A stretch of DNA of 5,995 bases from Alphaproteobacteria bacterium (lineage in GTDB: Bacteria; Pseudomonadota; Alphaproteobacteria; Zavarziniales; Zavarziniaceae): the NCBI GenBank assembly GCA_021774355.1, contig JAJFJE010000025.1, positions 1-5,995 of the forward strand, read 5' to 3'. Positions 1-5,995 of this stretch are shown here, in pieces. The stretch's first letter is position 1; each line of letters opens with the position of its first letter. The position numbers and the translations under genes are program-made. The notes under the pieces are model-generated. The model was given only the letters and a program-made list of their open reading frames with translations. It was not told the origin of the DNA and did not search any database.

Positions 1-591
1 GCCGACCTGGCGCGCGCCGAGGCAGTCGCCGCCATCGCCGCCCGGGCGGCGGGGCGGACCGTGCGCATGGTGGTCCATGCCCCCGGGCTTGCGGTGTCGG
101 GTGGAATTTCCGATGTCCCGGCGGCGGCCTTGGCCGAAGCGGTCAATGTCAAGGCCGGCGGCATGCTGCGCCTGGTCCGCGGCGTCGACAGCCGGCTCTG
201 CCGCGGCGCGCGCCTGGTCGCCATCGGCGGCCATTACGGCTTCGAGCCCAATGCCTATGCGGCCTGCGCGGGCGTCGCCAATGCCGCCCTGGTCAATCTG
301 GTCCGGCAGCTCAACCTGATCTATGGCGGCCGCGGGGTGACTGCCCATACGGTGGCCCCGGGGCCCGCCGATACCCCGCGGCTGCACGATATCGCCGCGG
401 CCCGTGCCCGGCAGCGCGGCGGGGACCTGGCCGCGGTCCTGGCGGAGATGGCCCAGGACTCGCCCCTCCAGGCATTCACCACCCCCGAGCAGGTGGCCTG
501 GGCGATCGCCATGCTGCTGGCGCCCGAGGCCGATGCCCTGGCCGGCTCGACCCTGATGATGGATGCCGGCCGCCGCCGCGGCCTGCCGTGA
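1..591 (+). CDS. Short-chain dehydrogenase/reductase (SDR) family protein, 5'-truncated, degenerate active site
   Basis: The reading frame is open from base 1, so the gene begins upstream; 196 C-terminal residues are visible of about 250 usual for classical SDRs. The N-terminal glycine-rich NAD(P) motif is outside the window. Visible family landmarks in order are VVHAPGLA (place of the NNAG motif, bases 70-93), AVNVKAGGML (helix 4 region), LVAIGGHYGF (strand 5 and Ser loop), NAYAACAG (active-site Tyr helix), VTAHTVAPGPADTP (the PG motif after strand 6) and a C-terminal LAGSTLMMDAG. The catalytic Tyr is present (bases 256-258). The Lys four residues later is Ala (268-270), the usual Ser position is Gly-Gly (226-231), and the stretch from there to Tyr is about four residues shorter than usual. 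Normal oxidoreductase chemistry is therefore doubtful, and the substrate cannot be told. The frame is intact with good codon use, so it looks like a maintained gene rather than a pseudogene. A GFA-family gene follows after 49 nt. Confidence 0.85.
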   Translation, partial: ADLARAEAVAAIAARAAGRTVRMVVHAPGLAVSGGISDVPAAALAEAVNVKAGGMLRLVRGVDSRLCRGARLVAIGGHYGFEPNAYAACAGVANAALVNLVRQLNLIYGGRGVTAHTVAPGPADTPRLHDIAAARARQRGGDLAAVLAEMAQDSPLQAFTTPEQVAWAIAMLLAPEADALAGSTLMMDAGRRRGLP

Positions 592-640
592 GGCTGTCGA
601 TGTCGCCCCCATCACCCATTGTCCCGGCGGAGGACCGATC

Positions 641-1132
641 ATGCCCGTAACCCTGGAAGGGTCCTGCCGTTGCGGCGCTGTGGCCTTCACCATGGTCAGC
701 CACACGCCCCAGCCCTATCAGCTGTGCTACTGCACGATCTGCCGCAAGACGGCCGGTGGCGGCGGCTTTGCGATAAACCTGGCGGCGCTCAGCGACAGTC
801 TGGAGTTGCGCGGCAAGCGTGACCGCCGGCTGTTCCGCGCGGTCATCGACGATCCCGGGCGCCGCGAAGTCAGCAATGCCGAGCGTCACTTCTGCGCCCG
901 CTGCGGCACCGCCCTGTGGGTCTATGACGACCGCTGGCCGGCGCTGATCCATCCCTTTGCCTCGGCCATCGACAGCCCGCTGCCGGTGCCACCGGCGAAG
1001 GTTCATCTGATGCTGCGCTTCAAGGCCGCTTGGGTCACGCCAGACATCGGTCCGGATGACCTGTGTTTCGACGACTTCCCCGTGCAGTCGATCGAGGACT
1101 GGCACAAATCCCGTGGCTTGTGGGTTCCGTAA
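641..1132 (+). CDS. GFA family zinc protein (glutathione-dependent formaldehyde-activating enzyme/CENP-V fold)
   Basis: The predicted protein has 163 residues, a normal size for the family. It opens with GSCRCGAV (Cys9, Cys11), followed by CYCTICRK (Cys29, Cys31, Cys34) and HFCARCGTALW (Cys85, Cys88). In the GFA fold the CxC and later CxxC pairs hold a structural zinc, and the CxCxxC triad forms the second, glutathione-linked zinc site; all seven cysteines are present. The founding member was proposed to speed the joining of formaldehyde to glutathione, but most paralogues, this one included, have no assigned substrate. It is probably cytosolic, with no signal peptide or membrane segment. ATG 641 is chosen because GGAGG lies at 629-633, 7 nt upstream, and the conserved domain begins just after it. 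The longer in-frame option from 563 would overlap the SDR gene and adds no conserved sequence. The ABM gene follows after 15 nt, suggesting an operon. Confidence 0.9.
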   Translation: MPVTLEGSCRCGAVAFTMVSHTPQPYQLCYCTICRKTAGGGGFAINLAALSDSLELRGKRDRRLFRAVIDDPGRREVSNAERHFCARCGTALWVYDDRWPALIHPFASAIDSPLPVPPAKVHLMLRFKAAWVTPDIGPDDLCFDDFPVQSIEDWHKSRGLWVP

Positions 1133-1147
1133 CCGAAGGAGTTCAAG

Positions 1148-1456
1148 ATGAGTGATGCCCTGACCCTGATCGCAACCTTGAAGGCAAAGCCCGGCCTGGG
1201 CGACGAACTGGGCCGCCTGCTCAAGCCGCTGATCGAACCGACGCGGCAAGAGCCGGGCTGCATCAGCTATGATCTGCATCGGTCGAGCACGGATGGCAAT
1301 GTCTGGGTGTTCTACGAGAACTGGCGGTCGCGGGCGGATCTCGACGCCCATCTGGCCAGTCCCCATCTCACGGCGCTGGTCGCCGAATTGCCGCGCCTGC
1401 TGGCGGACGAACTGAAGCTCGACTTCTATACCCTGGCGGTGCCCCGCGCCGCCTGA
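1148..1456 (+). CDS. Antibiotic biosynthesis monooxygenase (ABM) domain protein, putative quinol monooxygenase
   Basis: This is a 102-residue single-domain protein with the ABM (dimeric alpha/beta barrel) pattern. It starts with a first strand LTLIATLKAKPG, then a helix (DELGRLLKPLIEPTRQ), the hallmark EPGCISYDLHRS, a strand WVFYENW, and the helix RADLDAHLASPHL, ending in a helix and strand. Length and layout match YgiN-like proteins, of which E. coli YgiN acts on quinols without a cofactor. Others in the family degrade haem or have unknown roles, so the substrate is not assigned. No signal peptide is seen, so it is probably cytosolic. AAGGAG at 1136-1141 lies 6 nt before the ATG and fixes the start. 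The gene sits 15 nt after the GFA gene and is probably translated from the same mRNA, which seems to end at the hairpin beginning 24 nt after its stop codon. Confidence 0.9.
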   Translation: MSDALTLIATLKAKPGLGDELGRLLKPLIEPTRQEPGCISYDLHRSSTDGNVWVFYENWRSRADLDAHLASPHLTALVAELPRLLADELKLDFYTLAVPRAA

Positions 1457-1479
1457 TTTCCGGGGGTACGCTCCAGGCG

Positions 1480-1519
1480 CGGTGATTGCGGGCGGCCGGA
1501 CCGCCGCCCGCAATCACCG
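1480..1519. terminator. Strong hairpin between convergent genes, probable bidirectional terminator
   Basis: Bases 1480-1496 pair perfectly with 1503-1519 (17 bp, arm beginning CGGTGATTGCGGG) around a 6-nt loop. It lies between the stop codons of the rightward ABM gene and the leftward DUF3034 gene, the normal place for a shared terminator. Neither side has a proper T-tract, so it is not a textbook intrinsic terminator. It may act with Rho or protect the 3' ends of both mRNAs. Confidence 0.7.
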
Positions 1520-1522
1520 GAA

Positions 1523-1537
1523 AGCCCGGGGCGGGCT
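1523..1537 (-). terminator. Short hairpin with TTT at the end of the DUF3034 gene
   Basis: Bases 1523-1528 (AGCCCG) pair with 1532-1537 (CGGGCT) around a 3-nt loop. Read on the - strand, the stem begins at the last base position of the TGA stop triplet region and is followed by TTTCC. It could be a first weak terminator for the leftward gene, ahead of the larger 17-bp hairpin. The stem is short and the T-run is only three bases. Confidence 0.35.
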
Positions 1538-2469
1538 CAGAAACTCAGCTGCATCGACAGGTAATAGCCGTCCTGGGTGCGGTCCTGGCCGGCAATCCGG
1601 GCGAGATTGCCGAGATTGGCATAGGCCACCACGAAGGACATGTATTTGTTCGGGAAATAGCCGGCAAAGGCGCTGATCCAGTCGTCCTCGGCAAAGGCGG
1701 TGCCGGCGCCGCCATAGATATTGTCGGGCTTGAAGCGGTACTCCGCGCCGAGCGCCAGGCCCTCGCCCACCAGATAGGCGACAGAGGTTTCGAGCTGCGG
1801 CGAATAGGAATCGTGGCGGTCGCCGCCGAAGCCCAGCAGCCCAACCTGGTTGGCCTTGGTCAGGCGCAGGGTGCCGTCGACCAGGACGCCGGCCTTGGGG
1901 AAGATCTTGGTCGCGGCGACATAATAGTCGACGCCCGAGGCCTTGGCCTTGCCGCCGGTGGCGGCCTTGATCACGGCCATCAGGCGGTCGGCGTCATTGC
2001 GCTTGTACTGCACGCCCAATGCCACCTGGGGCACCCAGTCCGGGCTGAGGGCATCGCCATAGAGCCGCAGCTTGGCCCCGAAAATATTCTGCGTCGCCTT
2101 GTAGTGGGAGCCCAGGCCGAGCGCCTTCCCGGCCTTGCCGGTGTCCATGAATTGCCGGGCATAGGTCAGTTCCAGGCGGTTGAACAGGGAAATGGCGAAT
2201 CCGGTGGAGGTGAGGTCGTAGTCATCGGTCTTGGCGAAGGTGTAGTAGGCCGAGCCGCCGATCTCCTCGCCATTGCCATAGCCGGTCAGCAGCGCCCAGG
2301 GCACCAGGCCGCCGCCGCCGGCGCCCTCGATGCCGCTGACGCCACCGGTGGTGAGGGGCTTGCTGGAACCGAACAGGCCGGATGGGGGGGCATCTTCGGC
2401 GCGCGCCGGCGCCGCCCAGGATAGCGCAAAGGCCAGGCCGACCACGCAGGATGAAATAATCGCTTTCAC
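1537..2469 (-). CDS. DUF3034 family protein, probable outer-membrane beta-barrel
   Basis: The GTG start at 2469 gives a 310-residue precursor. Residues 1-24 form a clear Sec signal peptide: Lys2, a hydrophobic core IISSCVVGLAFALSW, and a cleavage site PARA|ED. The mature protein has the conserved block LTTGGVSGIEGAGGGGL, then GYG, and alternating strands rich in Tyr, Phe and Gly. Later blocks are ALGLGSHYKATQNIFGAKLRLYGD, VPQVALGVQYKRND, VDYYVAATKIF, ANQVGLLGFGGDR and LGAEYRFKPDN. It ends in LSMQLSF, and a terminal Phe is the usual BAM recognition signal of outer-membrane barrels. I recognise the pattern as DUF3034, a family of unknown function; transport or structural roles are possible but unsupported. 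The start is chosen for the adjacent GGAGGT and the ideal signal peptide; ATG 2493 would add eight residues (MPRFPGGL) and lacks a good ribosome site. It is a single-gene unit, convergent with the ABM gene and separated from purU by about 240 nt. Confidence 0.85.
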   Translation of the reverse strand: MKAIISSCVVGLAFALSWAAPARAEDAPPSGLFGSSKPLTTGGVSGIEGAGGGGLVPWALLTGYGNGEEIGGSAYYTFAKTDDYDLTSTGFAISLFNRLELTYARQFMDTGKAGKALGLGSHYKATQNIFGAKLRLYGDALSPDWVPQVALGVQYKRNDADRLMAVIKAATGGKAKASGVDYYVAATKIFPKAGVLVDGTLRLTKANQVGLLGFGGDRHDSYSPQLETSVAYLVGEGLALGAEYRFKPDNIYGGAGTAFAEDDWISAFAGYFPNKYMSFVVAYANLGNLARIAGQDRTQDGYYLSMQLSF

Positions 2470-2472
2470 AAG

Positions 2473-2478
2473 ACCTCC
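2473..2478 (-). promoter_or_regulatory. Shine-Dalgarno site of the DUF3034 gene
   Basis: The - strand reads GGAGGT and then CTT directly before GTG 2469. The spacing is short (4 nt after GGAGG), but this is the only good ribosome site nearby. It lies inside the extra codons of the alternative ATG 2493 reading, so it argues for the GTG start. Confidence 0.6.
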
Positions 2479-2543
2479 AGGGAAACGGGGCATATCCGCG
2501 CCTCGCCGTCCCGCCGGGCGACGGGGCAGACCATCCTGCTTCC

Positions 2544-2558
2544 GGCGGGGACCCCGCC
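2544..2558. repeat. GC-rich palindrome in the DUF3034 leader
   Basis: GGCGGGG-A-CCCCGCC is a perfect 7+7 palindrome around one base. In the leftward mRNA it would form a short stable hairpin about 75 nt before the GTG start. No function is assigned; such palindromes can arise by chance in DNA this GC-rich. Confidence 0.4.
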
Positions 2559-2580
2559 AGAGCCAGGCACATCTCATCCA

Positions 2581-2602
2581 GGGGACGGGAGGGGGACGGG
2601 AG
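2581..2602. repeat. Perfect tandem 11-bp G-rich repeat with G-quadruplex pattern
   Basis: The unit GGGGACGGGAG occurs twice head to tail without mismatch (2581-2591 and 2592-2602). Bases 2581-2600 contain four G-runs (4, 3, 5 and 3 or more) separated by AC, A and AC, which meets the common G-quadruplex pattern with very short loops. The G-rich strand is the template strand for the DUF3034 gene, and the repeat falls just downstream of the candidate -10 box. Confidence 0.65.
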
Positions 2603-2612
2603 CCGATGGCCA

Positions 2613-2643
2613 ATTCTACAGAATCCCCGCCAGCGGGATTCAA
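2613..2643 (-). promoter_or_regulatory. Candidate promoter of the DUF3034 gene
   Basis: Read on the - strand, TTGAAT (2643-2638) resembles a -35 box and TAGAAT (2618-2613) matches five of six bases of a -10 box. The spacing is 19 nt, longer than the ideal 17. It would place the transcript start near 2606 and give a leader of about 140 nt. This is the least GC-rich stretch in the neighbourhood, which fits a promoter, but the call rests on pattern only. Confidence 0.35.
2621..2641. repeat. Inverted repeat between the candidate -10 and -35 boxes
   Basis: GAATCCC (2621-2627) pairs with GGGATTC (2635-2641) around a 7-nt centre, and an alternative pairing extends the arms with one bulge. It could be an operator covering the promoter spacer. 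It could instead be a hairpin at the end of the purU transcript, which runs through from the right; no T-run follows, so the terminator reading is weaker. Confidence 0.4.
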
Positions 2644-2648
2644 TCTTA

Positions 2649-2668
2649 AACTGACCGTTCGGTTTGTT
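2649..2668. promoter_or_regulatory. TetR-type operator-like palindrome
   Basis: The sequence AACtgACCG-TT-CGGTttGTT is a 20-bp imperfect inverted repeat with seven of nine symmetric positions paired. An ACCG-nn-CGGT core with A/T-rich flanks is common in operators of TetR/AcrR-family repressors. It lies just upstream of the candidate -35 box for the DUF3034 gene. No regulator gene is in the window, so the binding protein is unknown. Confidence 0.35.
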
Positions 2669-2713
2669 ATTTGGCGTATGGCAGCCAAGCGTGACGAGCA
2701 GGCGGCGGCCGGG

Positions 2714-3577
2714 TCAGTCGCGAAACACCACCGTCTTGCTGCCATTGACGATGACCCGGCCGTCCAGGTGCCAGGCGATCGCCCGGGCCAGGACCCGACG
2801 TTCGATATCCCGGCCCTTGCGGACCAGGTCCTCGGGCGTGTCGTGATGGCTGATGCGCTCGACGTCCTGCTCGATGATCGGACCTTCGTCCAGGTCGCCG
2901 GTGACGTAATGGGCGGTGGCGCCGATCAGCTTGACGCCGCGCCGGTGCGCCTGGTGATAGGGCCGGGCGCCCTTGAAGCCAGGCAGGAAGGAATGGTGGA
3001 TATTGATGCAGCGGCCGCGTAGCCGGCTGGTCAAATCGTCCGAGAGGATCTGCATGTAGCGGGCCAGCACGACGAGGTCGACGGCCTGGTCTTCCACCAG
3101 CCGCCACAGGGCCTGTTCCTGGGCGGCCTTGGTCTGGCTGGTGACGGCCAGGTGATGGAACGGCACGCCGCTCAGATCCAGATGGCCATAGGTCGCCCGC
3201 TCGTGATTCGAGACGATGGCCGCGAGGTCCATCGGGACCTCGCCGATGCGCCAGCGATAGAGCAGGTCGGCCAGGCAATGATCGAATTTCGAGACCAGGA
3301 TCAGCACCCGGCGGCCGGCCCGGTGGTCGCGGATCGTCCACTCCATGGCGAAGGGCCGGGCCACCGCCGCAAAGCCGTCGCGCAGGGCCTCGACCGGGTT
3401 GGCGGGCCCGGTGAAGTTGAACACCACCCGCATGAAGAACCGGTTGCTTTCCGTGTCGTCGAACTGGTTGGCATCCAGGATGTTGCCGCCGGCGCCGAAC
3501 AGATAGGTCGATACCGCCGCCACGATGCCGGGACGGTTGGGGCAGGACAGGGTCAGGATGCAGCGTTCGGAGGGCAT
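2714..3577 (-). CDS. purU: Formyltetrahydrofolate deformylase (PurU)
   Basis: The predicted cytosolic protein has 287 residues, the usual length. The family hydrolyses 10-formyl-tetrahydrofolate to tetrahydrofolate and formate, balancing one-carbon pools and supplying formate for purine synthesis. An N-terminal ACT domain (about residues 5-80, starting CILTLSCPNRPGIVAAVS) senses small ligands in known homologues. The formyltransferase-fold domain (about 88-285) carries SKFDHCLADLLYR, INIHHSFLPGFKGARPYHQA and GATAHYVTGDLDEGPII. The catalytic Asn192, His194 and Asp230 of the fold are all present. ATG 3577 is chosen because homologues start close to the ACT strand; a TTG at 3595 would add six residues. 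Neither start has a clear Shine-Dalgarno sequence. It lies 102 nt downstream of the MFS gene in the same direction, with a GC-rich hairpin between, so co-transcription with the efflux genes is uncertain. Confidence 0.95.
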   Translation of the reverse strand: MPSERCILTLSCPNRPGIVAAVSTYLFGAGGNILDANQFDDTESNRFFMRVVFNFTGPANPVEALRDGFAAVARPFAMEWTIRDHRAGRRVLILVSKFDHCLADLLYRWRIGEVPMDLAAIVSNHERATYGHLDLSGVPFHHLAVTSQTKAAQEQALWRLVEDQAVDLVVLARYMQILSDDLTSRLRGRCINIHHSFLPGFKGARPYHQAHRRGVKLIGATAHYVTGDLDEGPIIEQDVERISHHDTPEDLVRKGRDIERRVLARAIAWHLDGRVIVNGSKTVVFRD

Positions 3578-3646
3578 GGCGGGACCATTGGGCAAGACCG
3601 GGCGAGTTGGTGCCAGAAGCCGGGCGGGGGCGCAACCACCTCGGCA

Positions 3647-3671
3647 CCGGCCGGGGCGATCTCCCGGCCGG
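3647..3671 (-). terminator. GC-rich hairpin between the MFS gene and purU
   Basis: Bases 3647-3655 (CCGGCCGGG) pair perfectly with 3663-3671 around a 7-nt loop. An outer 6-bp pairing joins ACCACC (3635-3640) with GGTGGT (3675-3680), which touches the MFS stop codon. It starts within 10 nt of that stop on the - strand, a fitting place for transcription termination or 3'-end protection. There is no T-run, so read-through into purU remains possible. Confidence 0.4.
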
Positions 3672-3679
3672 GCGGGTGG

Positions 3680-4893
<1,214 letters not shown>

Positions 4894-4897
<4 letters not shown>

Positions 4898-5995
4898 TCG
4901 GCGGGCTGGTCGGCGGCGAGCCAGCGTGGCCGGCCGCGGCCGCGCAAGCGGTCGACCGCCAGATAGACCACGGGGGTGGTGTAGAGCGTGACCAGTTGGG
5001 CCAGCAGCAGGCCGCCGACAATGGCGATGCCCAGCGGCTGGCGCAGCTCGGACCCGGTGCCCAGGCCGATCGCCAGGGGCAGCGCGCCGCACACCGCGGC
5101 CAGGGTGGTCATGGTGATCGGGCGAAAGCGGCGGCGGGCGGCAAGGGCGATGGCCGCCCGCGGCTCCAGGCCCAGCTGCCGTTCGGCCACCAGCGCGAAA
5201 TCGACCATCATGATGGCGTTCTTCATGACCATGCCGATCAGCAGGATCAGGCCGATCATGGCGACCAGGGAGAATTCCACCCCGGTCAGCATCAGCGCGA
5301 CCAGGGCCCCGATGCCCGACGACGGAATGGTCGAGAGGATGGTCAGGGGATGGGCATAGCTTTCATAGAGCATGCCGAGCACCAGATAGACCGCGACGAT
5401 GGCGCCGATCAGCATCCAGAGCTGGGCGTCGATCGCCCGGGCCGCCGCCTTGGCCTCGCCGGCGAAGCGCAGGACCAGGTCGCCGGGCAGCCCGGCCTCC
5501 CGGACCGTTGCCTCGATTGCCGCCATGGCGCTGCCCAGGGTGATCCCCGCGGCTGGATTAAAGCCGATGGTCATGCTCGGCATCTGGTTGCGGTGGCTGA
5601 TCTGGACCGGGGTCGGACGGGTTTCGAGGATGGTCACCACGGACAGGGGAACCGTCCGCCCATCCCCGGCGGCAACCGGCAGGCGGGCCAGGGCGGCCGG
5701 ATCGCTGCGGTGGGCGGGATCGGCCTCGAGCACCAGCCGGGTCTGGCTGAAGGGGCCGTAGAGTGTCGCGACCTGGCGCTGGCCGAAGGCCGAGTAGAGC
5801 GTCTCGTCGATTGCCCGGGGCGACACCCCCAGGCGCCCCGCGGTGGCGCGGTCAATGGCCAGGTGGGCGCTGAGGCCGTTCTGATCGCGTTCGGCGGTGA
5901 CGTCGGTCAGCACCGACAGGCCGGCCAGGCGGTCGCGGATGATCGCCGTCCAGCGTTCCAGCCGGGCGAGGTCGGCGCCTTCGATGCTGAACTGG
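4894..5995 (-). CDS. RND (HAE1) multidrug efflux permease, MdtB/MdtC-like, N-terminal part outside window
   Basis: The frame is open to the right edge; about 366 C-terminal residues are visible of roughly 1030. The first visible residues, QFSIEGADLARLERW, match the start of the second periplasmic half of MdtB/MdtC-type pumps. The stretches TLYSAFGQRQVATLYGPFSQ, PLTILSTIPSSGIGALVAL and KNAIMMVDFA also fit this subgroup. After the periplasmic porter subdomain come five hydrophobic segments taken as helices 8-12. The Lys of the helix 10 KNA motif (AcrB Lys940 equivalent) and the Thr of helix 11 (RPITMTTLA) are present, so the visible half of the proton relay is intact; the helix 4 Asp pair lies outside. 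It would work in the inner membrane with a periplasmic adaptor and an outer-membrane channel, probably encoded to the right. The stop overlaps the MFS start by 4 nt. The Met at 5913 is internal, not the start. Confidence 0.93.

Noticed and set aside
563..640. An N-terminal extension of the GFA gene into the SDR gene.
   Set aside because: The extra residues are Ala/Pro-rich and not conserved, and the Shine-Dalgarno sequence at 629-633 supports ATG 641.
476..1513. A 345-codon - strand frame opposite the GFA and ABM genes.
   Set aside because: The + strand genes have complete family motifs and good ribosome sites, while this frame has neither.
1486..2424. A 312-codon + strand frame opposite the DUF3034 gene.
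   Set aside because: It starts inside the terminator hairpin and reads as low-complexity Gly/Ala/Val sequence. The - strand product has a signal peptide and family motifs.
2671..2688. Short inverted repeat TTGGC...GCCAA downstream of the purU stop as a terminator.
   Set aside because: The stem is only 5 bp with an 8-nt loop and no T-run, so it is too weak to call.
2494..2745. An extension of the DUF3034 frame upstream to 2745, into the 3' end of purU.
   Set aside because: The extended N-terminus would bury the signal peptide, run through the promoter-like region and overlap purU.

Overview
The window is dense, very GC-rich bacterial DNA with strong G/C preference at third codon positions. 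It holds six protein-coding genes and no RNA gene, CRISPR array or recognisable insertion sequence. The PurU sequence, the MdtB/MdtC-like efflux pump and a DUF3034-type outer-membrane protein point to a Gram-negative proteobacterium. A high-GC alphaproteobacterium (Rhodospirillales-like) is my best guess, but this is inference from style and gene content, not proof.

Left part (1-1456, + strand): three genes in one direction. The first is the 3' part of a short-chain dehydrogenase/reductase (SDR) gene that has lost two of the three usual catalytic residues. Next is a GFA/CENP-V-fold zinc protein with all seven zinc cysteines, then a small antibiotic-biosynthesis-monooxygenase (ABM) domain protein. 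The last two are 15 nt apart, each has a good Shine-Dalgarno sequence, and they are probably co-transcribed. A strong 17-bp hairpin follows and separates this group from the convergent gene on its right.

Middle part (1537-2713, - strand): a gene for a secreted DUF3034-family protein, probably an outer-membrane beta-barrel, with a clear signal peptide and a C-terminal Phe. Its roughly 240-nt upstream region is the most structured non-coding DNA here. It has a candidate promoter, an inverted repeat between the promoter boxes, a TetR-type operator-like palindrome, and a perfect tandem 11-bp G-rich repeat that fits a G-quadruplex pattern.

Right part (2714-5995, - strand): reading leftwards, the C-terminal third of an MdtB/MdtC-type RND efflux permease (its start lies beyond the window) overlaps by 4 nt (ATGA) a TetA-like MFS drug/proton antiporter gene. 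After a 102-nt gap with a GC-rich hairpin comes purU (formyltetrahydrofolate deformylase). The RND-MFS pair recalls the mdtABC-mdtD order of enterobacteria, but the MFS protein belongs to a different, 12-helix type.

I found no clear new multi-gene system. The points most worth following up are the catalytically degenerate SDR, the RND/MFS coupling, and the control region of the DUF3034 gene.
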